Positions 1-12,349 of a stretch of DNA of 64,000 nt are shown one piece after another (the first letter of the stretch is position 1; the number at the start of each line of letters is the position of its first letter). The DNA lies in NCBI GenBank assembly GCA_033819885.1, contig JAQYUZ010000007.1:478613-542612 (forward strand), read 5' to 3'. Source of the stretch: Microbotryomycetes sp. JL201. Lineage: Eukaryota > Basidiomycota > Microbotryomycetes. The notes beneath the pieces were generated by a model, which saw nothing but the letters and a program-made list of their open reading frames with translations, was not told the origin of the DNA and searched no databases. The translations under genes and the position numbers were made by a program.

Positions 1-68
1 TGGTCGACAGCAGCAAGTTTTCTCGAGAGTCGAGGCCGCCAAAGAACGGATATTCAGTCGTGCCACGA

Positions 69-2138
69 ATGAGCGGGCAACAGCCAAGAGTTGTTCTCGC
101 CGAGAGTCCGATGGCTATTGGTAGCGAAGAAACGGGGCCCGGTGCAAGTTACTTCGCATCATCGCCCGGCGCGGCCGAGAACGGTCGCGCAACGACGTCA
201 GAGCACGCAGGCGACATGTCAAAGATCAACATGGACAGGCATGCCAGCTCAATTCTCCAAGAGAGGACTGAGGAGTACCTCCAAGGGGGGCCCGCGCCGT
301 ACCCCACGAGATCAGCTTCGGTTCCGGGCCCGCAGCCGAACGGCGTCAGGCGGCGGCAATGGGCCAGCAGCGACGCACAAAGGGGAACCAATGGCACCAG
401 ACGTCCCAGCAACCCCGCAAGGAAGCCAACGCTGCTCAACAAGACGCTACTGGAACCTTCAAAGCCGCTCGCGTCGCCACCGTCCCTTCGTCAAAGTTTC
501 ATGCACATCATCAAGTACAGCTGGCTCAATGTGTTGCTTGTGTTCATACCGTGAGTCACATTGAGCTTCCCGCCACTGACCTTCAGCTGAAATAACTCTC
601 GCCGCAGAGTCTCGTGGGCTTGCCACTTTACCAACCAAGCCCCGGCTCTCACATTCACGTTCAGCGCCCTAGCCATCATTCCATTGGCAGGCTTGCTCGG
701 ACTTGGAACCGAAGAGATTGCTTTGCGGACGTCTGAAACAATTGGCGGCTTGATCAACGCTACACTCGGAAACACTGTCGAGTTTCTGACTGCCTTGCTC
801 GCTTTGGTCAAAGGCGAACTCAGAGTCGTGCAGTCGAGCTTGCTCGGTGGAATCATCAGCAATACATGCCTCGTTTTGGGCATGAGTCTGTTCGCGTCAG
901 GTCTTCGGTTTCACGAAGCCGGTTACAGCACGAGGCCGGCGCAGCTCCAGATCAATTTGCTCGGCATTAGCACGACAGCCATCGTTATCCCAATCGCATT
1001 CCACGTATTCATCGACGCGAGACAAGTGGAGCCTCTTGATCTGACGGATCGCAACGTACAAAAGATTTCACACGGCGTCGCAATCATTCTCTTATTTGTC
1101 TACGCCGGCTTCCTGCTTTTCCAACTCTGGACACACGCATGTGGGTCACATTGCGCTGATTGAGCATATTATCTGCGCATGCTGACGACCAGTGACAGAT
1201 TTGTATATGCCCGAAGAGAAAGACGGAGACGAGAACGGGTCACCACCATCCCCACGACCAGTCGACATGGATGGGCCTCAACCTCCGATCGGCACTCGAG
1301 TGTTTCGATTGCCGTCATTTCCGTCTTGGGGATCGAGCTCCAGCGCTTCGTCAGAATCGAGCATCGAGTCGCACAACCCAAAGTTGTCCTTCAAAGTCAG
1401 CCTGGCTCTCCTTGTCACCGTCACAGCTATCACGGGCGTCACTGCAGAGTGGCTCGTCAGCGCGATCGAACCTATGACTGCGTCTGGTAATATCTCGAAG
1501 GAATTCGTCGCGTTGATTCTGTTACCGTAAGTCTACTTTCAAGTCGAACCATTTTCGTACACTGACAAGAATTGCTGCAGACTGATTGGCAATGCTGTGA
1601 GCCTCGCTGGATCAAGAGATATCTTGAACGCTGATCCGATTATATTGCAGGCTGAACACGTTACAGCGGTTGTCGTTGCCTCAAAAGGCAAACTTGGCGA
1701 GTTTGTCGCATGTGCATCAAAAAATCAATTGCTGACTTGGCCCACTAGATCTTGCCATGAGTGTCGCCGTTGGCAGTTCGATTCAGATCGCCTTGTTCGT
1801 TATCCCTTTGCTTATCCTGATCGCTTGGGCCATCGGACAACCACTCACATTGTACTTTGATCCGTTCGAGGGTGTCGTGTTCTTCCTAGCAACATTTTCC
1901 GTCATCATGTACGAGCAGATTCTCGCGTTGTTTGCGATTTGCTGCGTCATACTGAGGCTTGCACCATGTTTACATACAGCGCTATCCAAGACAAGTATTC
2001 GAACTGGCTGGAAGGGGCAACTCTGATGACGCTGTATCTGATTATAGCCGTCGTCTTTTGGGTGAGACTTTTCAAAGTGCCTTCTCACGGTTGACGCTGA
2101 CAGCGTAATTCCAGTACTACCCTGGCATCGATGCATGA
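69..2138 (+). CDS. VCX1: Vacuolar Ca2+/H+ exchanger (CAX family)
   Basis: Exchanges cytosolic Ca2+ for vacuolar H+ across the tonoplast. Spliced exons by frame are 69-550, 608-1140, 1199-1526, 1581-1596, 1651-1696, 1749-1908, 1980-2061 and 2115-2138. The two hallmark CAX alpha-repeat motifs are visible: GNTVEFLTALLAL at about 800 and PLIGNAAEHVTAV, assembled across the 16-nt exon. Many hydrophobic helices follow, and the protein ends YYPGID-Ala. The N-terminal ~150 residues are polar and variable, as in fungal VCX1-like proteins. The ATG at 69 is the first in frame; an upstream exon outside the window cannot be excluded. The intron at 1697-1748 has a GC donor (GCGAGT), required to read KGKLDLAMSV in frame. 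Family assignment is secure; the transported ion is inferred. Confidence 0.9.
1581..1596 (+). other. 16-nt microexon of the CAX gene
   Basis: Flanked by introns 1527-1580 (gtaagt...gctgcag) and 1597-1650 (gtgagc...ttgcag). It supplies LIGNA of the second conserved CAX motif; without it the reading frame and the motif are lost. Confidence 0.8.
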
Positions 2139-2248
2139 GTCTGACGTACAATACGGCTGCAATGGCACAGACACTCGTTCAGATCGAGATGACGACCGCG
2201 CTTGGAAGAAGAGAGAGAAGGTTCGTATTGCAAAGCTGAGCAATCATG

Positions 2249-4358
2249 CTACGCCGTCTCGCGAGTCCATATGAGAGATGCAGCCTTTTGACGTCGAGAG
2301 AGCGGAACCAGGTTGAACATTGAGACGTGGTCCGGATAGGCGCGGCTGGGACTGTGCGAATCGGATCGACGTGAGGGCGAACTGTGCGGGTTTTCGTGAT
2401 GGGGTTCTTGTCGAGGCGAGACGTTCGCGTATTCGTTTGTGAGTCCTGGCAAATGGCGAGGAGAAGTAGGGTGCCTGTGAGTCTCTAGGTCCACCAGGTC
2501 CTGCTGCTCTAGGTGGTCAAGTTGATGATGCTGCCATTCCTCCAAGATGGCATGAGACGGGTGAAGCATAGCCAGCTCTTGCTGCAACACTGGATCTAGA
2601 GCTTGCGTGTGCTGGGGAGTTCCCTGTGGTAGGTTTGCGTGACGGCTGAGTGCATGCAGGGGTGCAAAGGTGTCGATGTTGCGCGCGTGGTAAAGACTCA
2701 TCGCTTGAAAAGTTGGCGTCCACGCGGGCCAATCGAGGAATAGACGATGATGGTCTCCGTGCTCTGCGGAAATGTTCTGCTGAATAGCAGTAGTGAAGGT
2801 GTGTTGGAGCCCCTCCTGGACCACCGATGCAACGGCAAGGATCAGCGCCTGACATTTAAGCGCAAAAGTTGTGCCAGACTGAAATTCTGCGCGAAAGTGC
2901 GTCAGGGTTGTGTCGACCGTTCAGAATGATACAAAATCACCGGAAGACTCCGGAAGAAGCGAGCGGATGCGACTCAGCTGGTCGTGCATGACGGGGTTGA
3001 CGCTTAATGAATGCACCGTGGAGCGACGGTTATCGAGCAAACGAGCAGCCTGCTTGATGACCAGGGGCACCACGTAATCTGTCAATTTGGCTTTCCATCA
3101 GCGTCTACTCATTTGATTTCATGTTGCTTACCGTACGAATCGGGATGGGCAGGCTCTGCAGAGGCCTGACTCCGCAATGCAAACAGCTGCGGATTGCTGA
3201 TGGTTAATGACTCGCTTTTCAACCAACACATCATTGGGGTCAGTCACTCTTTCAAGCGGTGACCTCGAAGCCCGAGAGGCAGGTCGGCAAAAGAGATGAA
3301 TTGACCAAGATGAAGCCTTGTCGAGGGCCGACCTAGCATCTTGATCTGTGACAGCTCCTCGGATGTATCGCAACAGCTCGGTCCGCTCGTCGGAGAACTT
3401 GCTGCGAGTTTTCTTGATGTAGCGTACGCTATCTTCATTCAGATGGAAAAATGGCGGCATATGATCGCGCCTCCCCACCAGCATGTCGAAAAAGACATCG
3501 ATGAGCAGGACAATGTTGAGCAGCTGTGATCGGCTAGGCGAGATGAGTTCTCCGTCAAAATTTACCGAGATATGCAGCCTGTCCTGCCTGATGTTGCAGA
3601 TGTCAAGTAGAGACATGAAATGATGGCCAAGATTCCAATGACGAAGCGAAGACATTGGTCGTCGGAATCGCTGAAAGCTCTGCAGGCACTGTGGGTCTGC
3701 CCTCGCGAAACACATCAAGAGTGCCAATACCACTTTGGCTTGATGCACTGGATCGTCCATGGCGAAACCTTGGAACAAAACGGCGTACGGGTCTTCAAGA
3801 TGGTGACTGACTTCAGATGAAAATGAGTGTACGCCTTGCAGCTCTGGCAATAGGGTTCCGAGTGCCTCCCTCATGATATGATAGTCGGAATGACCTTGAG
3901 CGGACTCGATAAAGACTGCTGCTTGCTGTGCAAACACGAGCATCTGGTCCCGAGCAAAGCTCGTTGTACTGAAAAAGATCTGGTTGTCCGCGCCAGAGAG
4001 CAAAACGTCGTCCAGGTCGGACTGGAAGCGCACACGATCGTATGCAGTCGTCTGAGGGGACAATATCACTCCAAACAGTGCGTACCGCTCCAAAAGCAAG
4101 CGGAAGAACACCCGTTCAATGCGCTGTACATGTGCGGGATTGGCGCAGTCGAGGTCAATAAACGTCCTGATGATATAGGCGTCTGCAATGGACAGCATGG
4201 GTCTGAGTCAAGGAGCAGAAACTCATCATCCACGCGCGAATTGTGCTTTTTCCGCGGAACGATATCAGAGCTCCTGGGACTTCCGGTTGAGGTCTCATCT
4301 GAGTCGAGTTACAGCATGGAAGCAAGTGGAACCAGTCAATTTTCCGAGGGTCGTTCAT
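2249..4358 (-). CDS. Unknown protein B, downstream member of a tandem paralogous pair
   Basis: No family recognised. The protein is mostly helical, without a visible zinc cluster or signal peptide. The main exon covers 4190-3310 (for example IVLLIDVFFDMLVG, then FFHLNEDSVRYIKK). Further exons give PDSYDYVVPLVIKQAARLL, then FQSGTTFALKCQALI, and a His/Gln/Pro-rich tail. Introns with clean borders lie near 3132-3080 (donor gtaagc) and 2930-2880 (donor gtgatt). The start is uncertain: ATG 4358 with a 58-nt intron (donor gttccg) before the long exon, or ATG 4198. It resembles the upstream gene throughout: DxFF, FFxLxE and SYD/AYE followed by a matched phase-1 intron. The middle-homology region of fungal regulators was considered, but nothing confirms it. 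Confidence 0.55.
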
Positions 4359-4387
4359 AACAAAGTACAGGACTTCCGTTGTCTGGT

Positions 4388-6004
4388 TTACACTCCCAGC
4401 CCCAGACCAAATCCCCGAGTCAAGTCTTGTTGATAGATCCAGCGCTGGCGTGACGATAAAGGAACCTGATGGGGTAAATGATGATGCGCTAAAGCGTGAG
4501 CTGAAGTAGGCGCATGGTTCGGCGGGGGTTTACCGCCAAAGCGTTCCCAGCTCAGGGTGTGCCAGTGCTCATGATGATTCTCAGGCAATTTGAGTCTCTT
4601 GTTGATAGCCTTGATTGTGCCGAACCAGACTGTGTCAAAGAGGACTTGCTTGTCGTGCTGATTCGAAGAGGCGGAACAATCAGAATCAATTCCGTCAGAC
4701 CAGTCGAGCATAAGACATACCTGGACAATCCACAACGCGGCGCACAGAATACGAATAGCCTTTTCGTGAAGCGTGGTGTGATTCTCAAAGTTCAGGTATT
4801 CATTCCTTTCTTCTGGTATCAGAGGACGGTTGTTGATGACGGCTTGCGCCGACTGGAGAAACAGAGACACGGTGAACTCTGCATCGCGCAATCAACTGTG
4901 AGCTCGGCGTACAGTACCAACGGGAAGGACTTGAGGCATTCTACTAACCGTAAGCTCCTGTTTTGGGCACCCCTGCAAACAACTAGGAGTCAATGGCTTG
5001 AGGTCAGCGATGTATCAGTGAAGGTATCTGGGGACATTTCTGACCTTTTCCCACGGCTGTGAACCGCTTTCGAGTGAAGGCCGAGCGCCAGTGAGGGCAA
5101 GCCACTTGTCCGCATGAAGCGTCATCGCCGTCGTGCCGGCCACTCCATGAGCAGCATTACAAAAAGCCTCGAGTGCTCTGAGATTTCCGACGCTCAATGA
5201 AGTGTAGATCCTTTTGACCTGGTCTTGTTCGTGTTCTGTGAGGTTGAAAAAGGGCTGAGGTCCGACAAAGAGGTGGAAAAACTCGTCAAGGATGCCCATG
5301 AGCTCAACCATTTGGACGGTGGGTGGACGAATCGGCTTGTGTTCCTGGACCGCTATCAAGAAATCGATGCTGCGCGTGCCCGAGTTCCAGCCAAGGTCGT
5401 GCTGCAACCAAAACTTTTTTAGGGGGCTGACGAGCTTGTGCGACTTGACAAACCATCCTAGGGCCAGGAATATGCAAGCTTTGGCAAGTGGCGTTTTAAC
5501 CAATGTCAGATAGGCCACCGCTAGGCCTCCAACTACGTTCGTCTCTGGCTTGACAAGCTGGACGATCTCGAGTAAGTTCTTGTCGACATATTGATGGGTA
5601 TTCAAAAGACGTATGGCAGCCTCTACGTAAGCACCCAAGACAAAAGCGAAAGGTGCCGGCCTCGCGCGATTGAAAAGTGAATCGAGCGAGACAAACTGGT
5701 ATCGAGCGAGAGTGATCGTCGCCAAAATGTAGTACCTCGAGTAGTCTGTCGCAAGACTAGGGAGCATGTCTAAAAGCTCTTGTTTCGAACGTAAAGCAGC
5801 TTCGAACCGACTAGCAATGACCGTCTGATGCTGTGAACGATGCTGCTCACGTGTAGCATCGGCCTCAGATTGACAGGCCACGAAGCGGAGGAGATGCAGA
5901 TCGTCTTCGGTGATTTGAGCTGGCTGGACCGCCGCCATGTCGAATGTTTCGAAGCAAAAGACGACCCGACCCGGCCGCCGGAACCTCGGAGTTCGGGGTT
6001 GCAT
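4388..6004 (-). CDS. Unknown protein A, upstream member of a tandem paralogous pair
   Basis: No family recognised. The first ATG in the long frame is at 6004; the frame is open further upstream but has no ATG there. The long exon (6004 to about 5022) encodes a helical protein with FFHLFVGPQPFFNLTEHE. An intron follows (donor gtcaga, acceptor ctcctag), then a short exon ending GAY-E. A second intron (gttagt...gatgcag) precedes FTVSLFLQSAQAVINNR, and the frame runs open to a stop at 4388. The C-terminus (HHEHWHTLSWERF, then HALAHHHLPHQ) matches the tail of protein B (DHHRLFLDWPAW, HALSRHANLPQ). That is why two genes are called rather than one. Only about 30 bp separate them on the same strand. 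Confidence 0.6.
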
Positions 6005-6216
6005 CGGTTTTTCACTCCTGAACTGTTGCGGCGAATCACCCAAATCAAAAAGCCCGTTTGGCAATGATGATACGTGCTCGTCAGCTGAAGGGTAATATCT
6101 GCTGGAAACTTTGCCGATCTGTTTTGAGATGTTTTACGTTCAAGTTCGCTGAGGGGCGTTGAAAGACCTGAAGGGCTTCGCCGAAATTGAGGATAGCAGA
6201 GTCTTATGACAAGCGA

Positions 6217-9101
6217 TTATGCAACCCCGTGTCTGTACTTGACAAACTCCACTAAATTCTCCAAGACGCCATCTGCGCGATGGCGCAGCTCAGGGAAGCG
6301 TTTTCGGTCGACTTTGCGGACCTGCGGAGGACCGCTTCAGCTCGACTATTATGACTTGACACGAGAACAGACTTACAGCTGCTCGGGTACCTGGAACGAC
6401 GCTCTGGAGAGCAGGCAGGAATTGCTTAGCTCTGAACACAGCCTGGTCCCACGCGCTTTCTTCGTCAGAGTACAAGTCAATGAACGAATCAACCACTTGA
6501 AGCAAAACCTCGATGGTGAGATTGAATGTCGAGGCAGCCTTGTCTCGCGGCATGACCGACAGCAAAAAAGAGCCGATTGCCTTGAAGAAGCAAATTTAGC
6601 ACGCTGGTATCTGTAGGAATCAGGCGCGACTCACCTCATTTTCTGCGACGGGTACACCGGAGCGCCGCCCAATCCAGCCAAGCGCTCCGACAATCCGTAC
6701 ACGGATCGATTCGCCAGCTGGTGTAGCGATCGACGCGAAAGGATGACTAAACAAAGAGACCAAAAATGCGCTCGTGTCGGCGCCGACATCCTATGAAGCC
6801 GAGTGAGTCGCGGGCGGATGTCGGTTCAACCTCAAAACTCACCAGCCTTCGTCCGTGATCAATGCCTATCCGGCTCATGCCCCAAACGGCACCAACGCCG
6901 GCGCTGACAACCTCCATTCGTCTCTGGTCCAACTCATCCATCTCGTCTTCTCTGGTGACGGCTGCACCAGTGTAAGCTGAAGCAGCACCCTGCACCAAGT
7001 TCAAGACCCCTTGCCATACACGTTGCAACTCGTCAACCTGCTTCTTGTCGTCGAAAAAGGAGGCGGCAGACGGTACGGCTGAAGCTCGAGCGAGGGTAAT
7101 GTACAAATTGTTCAAACACTCGAGTGCTCGCACGTGAATCGTCGTGAGAATGTCAGAGATCGCTGACAGTGCTTCGGGGACGACTGGCTCTGATTGAGCT
7201 GGCGCGGCGTTCGAACCATTCTCGGTCGAGATTAGCGTCGATGGCGCCGAGACTGTGGCAGAGGATGCTTGTAGGAACGACAAGGGTGTCGGATGTGCGA
7301 ATGCAAGAAGGAGACCGGGTAGCTTGGAAAACAAGGCAATCGCGGATGTGCTGATTTCGGCGTCAATAAGATTGACGTCGTCGTCGACCATGCCGTCGTC
7401 TGCCGAATCGTCCGGATGCTGTTTGCGGAAAATCCCGTCTGCAGGCACATCTGCCTCGTCTTCGTCCATCTCGACGTCGCCATCGATGATACCTCCCCAT
7501 TCTTCCTCTTCCTCGTCTTCATTTTGCTCAAGGCCGAGACCTTCTGCCTCGATCAATGCACACCACTCGCCGAGCACTTCGAGCGAGAGTTGCAGCGTTG
7601 ACAGCTGCCGTTCAATCGAGGTCAGCCTGAGCGCCTGACCAGTAGTCGCCATGCCTGGCTGATCTGCGATCTTCGGATCCTGTCGAAACTCGGAATAATC
7701 AGCCTACGAGCTTCAATGCTTCGGACATCGTCAATTCACCATGCTTTTGTGGATCTCGACGCTCGTAGAGGCGACAGTGTTGAGGTCCGTCTCCAGGAGT
7801 TGCATTAGCACGCTTTGATTGTCCTTCAGCAGTGCCCGTATTTGATGTTTCGCGGCCGACTTTCCCGTCTTGCTCACTTGGAGCAAAATGCCGAACGCGA
7901 GCACGCGCAGTTGAAGAAAGTCTTCGCTGTCAGTTGTTGCGTCAGAAGCGGCATGCTGTTCCGTTCGCGCAGCTCGAGACGTGGGCGGAGACGAGGCACG
8001 CAGAATCGAGCTCAGGGACGTGAAGTTGGGATTCCTGAGCAAGTGAGACTGGGCTGCTGGGTTCTGCGCCGTGAATGCGTGGACGAGTTGAGCTACGAGA
8101 CGATGCGGATCAATCTTAGCTTTTGCTGTCAATGATACACTTGTGCCAGACATACCTGCAGCAACAGCGACAAACAGGGGCTCGCGCTCGCGCTTGTCGG
8201 CTTTCTTATTCTTCTTGCCATGCTTGCCATCGAGTGTCATGCCATTCTCTACCGGGGCTTTTGCCGCCGACGCAATGTCTAGCGCATGCTCGTTCAAGAA
8301 AGACATGGCAAAATCGACGATCTTGTCGCCATGCGCGTTGAGCGAGGTCAAGATCTTTGTTGTGCTTTCTGACAAGCACCACAAGAGCGTCAGAACGTTC
8401 TCTGACCAGTCCCAGAAGATCCGGCGGTGCAAGTCATTCTGTGCATTGGTCTCGCTGGCGTGCTTTCGCTGTTCAGCGGTGCTGGGCAGTGGCGCCTGGA
8501 TCGGCTCGGGCGCTGGCTCGAGCTGATGTTGTAATTTGAATGTGAGGAGAGGAACGTGCGTCTGCATCAAGGGCAGCAGCACCCGCTTGTTGTGCATTTC
8601 TGACACAATCGATGGCGGTGATGCGACAGCCAAGTTGCGCAATGCACCGAGAGCTTCGACCGTGACTGTCTCGTCCGAATCAGCCAGTCGCTCGATGAGC
8701 AAGCCGATCAAGTTTTTGGACAGCAGCAGGCGCTGGGTGACGGCAGGCAGAGTCAAGAACACGTTGGCAAGCGTGGACTGGTTCCGTGCGACATGTTGAC
8801 GAGCACGAGGAGGGAGAAAGTATCACGTCAGCGCTCGGGCCTCTCGCATGCGGAAACCGGGTCGACTGACGGCGGCCCACTGCCTGTCCTTTACGTCGTC
8901 TGATCTGAGCTTGTCGAGCAGATTTGCAACTTCTGCCTCTTTCTTGCCCTGCTTCTTCTTGCTCGTGCCCTGCTGCACGTCAATCGTCGTCTCAGCAGCG
9001 CTCGGCGCCTCGGCGCTCGTGCTCGAAGCGCCCAAGGGTTGAGCAGTCGCGTCGAGACGAGCTGCTCTGACTCGTTTCCGGTGTCTCTGTGCTTTCGGCA
9101 T
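6217..9101 (-). CDS. SYO1: SYO1-like symportin (co-import adaptor for ribosomal proteins)
   Basis: SYO1 is an ARM/HEAT-repeat adaptor that carries ribosomal proteins uL18 and uL5 together into the nucleus. Exons on the minus strand are 9101-8871, 8777-7740, 7658-6843, 6790-6635, 6580-6377 and 6321-6217. Support: the basic N-terminus MPKAQRHRKRVRAARL; helical repeats such as LADSDETVTVEALGALRN; an acidic insert (EDEEEEEW, residues about 440-490); RVRIVGALGWIGR; and the typical C-terminus KVDRKRFPELRHRADGVLEN. Length is about 850 residues, near or somewhat above the family norm. It is divergent from the gene at 9482, with 380 bp between starts. Family call is firm; the cargo is inferred from yeast. 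Confidence 0.85.
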
Positions 9102-9481
9102 CGCTATCACCAGATTCGGCCGGCGGTGAACGGTCGTATCAAAAAAAGAACGCACCCGGCCAAAAAAGATGGATTAGGGGGGGTCCTTCCATGCTGCAGG
9201 AAATTCCGCCAGACACAAACAGCGAGCACTGAGAATGAGCTGATGAAAATGCTCCTGCTTCGACTGCAAGTTTCCGATGGCATCCGTTCCGCAGCATCGC
9301 GGGGCGTGTGGCACCGTCAGGATGCAGCATTGGCCTCGTTCGAATCGTTTGCTTTTCACACCTTGGAAACGCTCTCATTGACTCTCGCACGATACTGTGC
9401 ATGTGTTGCATCGCTCGGCTGCATCAATTCTCGAGCTCGGACCGTGCTTGAGGAACGGTGGCACGAACACAGACGAACACC
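9102..9481. other. Shared intergenic region of divergent genes
   Basis: 380 bp between the SYO1 start (minus) and the next gene (plus). It presumably carries both promoters. A short poly-A/C patch lies near 9140-9185; no clear TATA box or repeat was seen. Confidence 0.4.
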
Positions 9482-11115
9482 ATGGACCAAGAAAACAAGC
9501 CTCCGGCGCCGACCGAAGTAAGTATAGAAACCTCTCGACGCGTTCTGTATGCCAAGCAATCGCATCAGCCGGTCAGTCACCGTTTCACTCAACTCGGCCT
9601 ACCGTCGAATGACCAAAGACACACCAACAGTTTGCCAAAAGCGCAGCAAAGAGACAATCTGTCATGACATTGCCACCCATTGCCCACCTTCAGGTTTGTA
9701 GAGACGAAAGCGCCACTTCCGCACCTGCTGAAACACTCGCGCTCCAGCATCAATACGCAAAGATGAGCGTCAAGCCAAAACTGAAGCAAACATCAGAGAA
9801 TGATCCTCAATCGTCTGCCCCTGCGCTTTCGGAGGAAGAGGAAACCGACTCATTGCCACCGAGTCCGACAAAACCACGCACACAACCGCGAATGCCGTGG
9901 GATGACGGGATGGAAACCCGCCACCTCGAGCTGGACGCAAGAGTTCTAAACAAAAAGCTAGGAAGAGTTCTCGCAGATTTACGCACAGTGTCAGTGGCGT
10001 GTTTCGTGCAGCCGAAACTAGCTCTGACACGCCGGCGAGTCGCAGATGGGGTTTCTCGAACAATCAAGAGCATTCGCACGACTTGCCCCAGAAGATTGAG
10101 TCAACAGTCAACGCGGTCAGAGTCGTCAAACAATGGCTCGTCGCGTTGCCGTCACACGCTAGCTCACTCGTGTCCGATCAAGATCATTCTGAGCTCCGAA
10201 AGACAATTTTGCTGGTGCTTGGAAGCCTACAAAATTTTAATGTCGCGGAACATGACTCAGAGCAGCGTCTAGTCACGGAAGTGCAGCAAGGGGTCGATAG
10301 TCTGGTGAAACAGATTGAGTGGGCGACGAGGAGTTTCGCGAGTGAATCACGTGGCGCTGAAGCAATGGCCTCGACGCTGGGTTTCGAACCTAGAAAAGTC
10401 CTGCCACGCTGGGCTTCAACTGATGGTCCTGCAGGAGCAGACAGTCTCGGTCGGTTCAGCAAGATCGCGGACTCAGACGGGTCACTGAACATGCTGTCCG
10501 TAGCTCGTGCGCGAGCCATGATCCACGCGTTCCTGCCTGAACAGGAGCTTGGAAGCCTCGACGATGAAGCTTTCATCAAAACTTTGTCGTAAGTCTGACA
10601 GTACATGTGCAAATTCTTCCTGACCCTGTGGGCTTGCAGTGACGGGACTGTGCTTTGTCTCGCCTTCAATGCGATCGTTCATGCCTCAAGCAAAAGGTTC
10701 GGCTTTATTCCGGAAGACAGCATACACTACTTCAAGTCGGATGGGTCAAAGTCTGCCTATCACATCAGCGCAGACATGGATCGACGGGAATCATCATCTT
10801 CCTCTTCCTCGGAATCGATGGGCGAGAACAAGATTGGCGACACTTTCCGGCGCACGAGAAATTTGGCGCAATGGGCTGCGTGAGGAAGCTGATCAAGGTT
10901 TTCCATGACGTGTGACTGATGGGTCTTGTGCTTCCATATGTCCTTCCAGAGCTGTCAAAATCCGGTACCTCGTGTCTATGGGTCATTTCGACGCCAAGAT
11001 TGTTGGCAAACGATCACCAGATTGCGAATACGAGTGGAGAGCGGTGCTAACGAATGCGCTTGAGCTTTATACTTCAGCTGTTGTCGCCGAGACGAGACAA
11101 GATTTCGTCACGTGA
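9482..11115 (+). CDS. Conserved fungal protein with CH-like C-terminal domain
   Basis: The start MDQENKPPAPTE is followed by a clean gtaagt intron. Next comes FAKSAAKRQSVMTLPPIAHLQ, spliced (gtttgt...ctccag) to HQYAKMSVKPK. I recall this motif from uncharacterised fungal proteins but know no function for it. The C-terminal part reads FIKTLSDGTVLCLAFNAIV, then RRTRNLAQWAAAVKIRYL and VLTNALELYTSAVV. This resembles a calponin-homology-type fold, by pattern only. The reading frame shifts between about 9890 and 10010, so at least one exon junction there is unresolved. Junctions at 10589 (gtaagt) and near 10880-10948 (gtgagg...ttccag) are well supported. The stop is at 11113-11115. Confidence 0.6.
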
Positions 11116-11295
11116 CCTACACCTGCGCTTCTCTTGCTGCTCTCAAGACTCATTCGAGATGAATTTGTATTTCCCATGTTGTTGTTGTGCTTTCTCAATG
11201 TTATTCACAATAGCTGGTTGACGATCACTTTCCGCCCGGGCACACTTTTGGCTGCTTGCCCGCCTGCTGCATGCAAACAACAACTGAAGCCAAAG

Positions 11296-12349
11296 ATGGA
11301 CGGAGCAATTGATCAACTTGCACAGCGTATATTGTCTCGCTACGGCCAGTTGAGTGGTGATGTCAACCTAGGCGCCTTCCCCGCTGTGTGCACGCGTCTC
11401 TTTCGCGAGACAGGCCAGCTGATGTCGAATTGACAACGACCTGCAGGTCATCGGATCAAGACAGAATAGTCGTTGGCGTCGCAGGTATTCCGGGCAGTGG
11501 TCAGTTGTCCTGTAGACTGTCGCCATCCTTTTGATCTAACTGGAATGTTGGTTCGGAACAGGCAAGAGTACGCTGGCATATCCACTCGTGAATAAAATGA
11601 ATCAATTGCTCGGCGCCGAGACCGACACAATTCAGGTCGACCGTCAAGAGGCTTTGGCTCACTTTCAAGACGAAAGTCGACATGGTAACGCCGTGGCAGT
11701 GGCAGTTGGCTTGGACGGTTGGCACTGCACGAGAGCTAGATTAGATCAGTTCCCGGTGAGAAGCAAAACGTACATGCGGGATGAAAGTCCTTCTGTTGAC
11801 GTTCTGATCTATCAATCAAGGACCCGGTCGAGGCTCGTCGTCGGAGAGGTGCAGCGTTCACGTTTGAATCACGAGCGTACGTCAGTTTCATCAAACAACT
11901 TAAACAGAAACCATTGCTAGATCGCATCAAGTTTCAAACGTTCTCGCACGCAAAAAAAGACCCCGAGCCCGCAAAGTTTGACATATTAGCGAGCCATCGA
12001 ATCGTCATCGTTGAAGGGTTGTACTGCTTGTTGGACATTGACGATTGGAAAGAAGCGACCGATTTGTTAACCGAAAGAGTATGGGTCGAGTGCGACAGGC
12101 AAGTAGCACGAGAGCGGTTGATCAAGCGGCATCTGGATTCGGGCGTCGAGACAGAGTACGACAAGGCAGTAGACAGAGGTCGGTCTGTCTGACACCGGCA
12201 GCTGATCAAAAGGCTTGCTGAAGGCTTCTCTCTTTCTTACAGTCGACAGAAGCGATCTGCTGAACGGCGATTACATAACGGAGCACCTCGCGAAGCCGAC
12301 ATTCACTGTCAGATCCGTCCAAGATTCTCGACTGGTCGAAGACTCCTAA
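11296..12349 (+). CDS. YFH7: YFH7/uridine-kinase-like P-loop kinase
   Basis: P-loop NTPase of the phosphoribulokinase/uridine kinase superfamily. The spliced Walker A is VVGVAGIPGSGKSTLA (the intron gtcagt...gaacag splits GSG|KS). The signature LDGWHCTRARLDQFPDPVEA is followed by RRGAAFTFES, and then VIVEGLYCLLD. These match the YFH7 group of fungal and plant kinases of unsettled substrate. Four introns are inferred. The first (donor gttgag, about 114 nt) joins ILSRYGQ to SSDQDRIVVG and is the least certain. The C-terminus is VEDS followed by TAA at 12347-12349. It is convergent with the importin gene, 155 bp away. Confidence 0.8.

Noticed and set aside
2249-6004. One large gene made of proteins A and B
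   Set aside because: An intron (gtaaac...ccatcag) could link them in frame, but the direct reading of A ends with a tail matching the tail of B, so two genes explain the repeats better.
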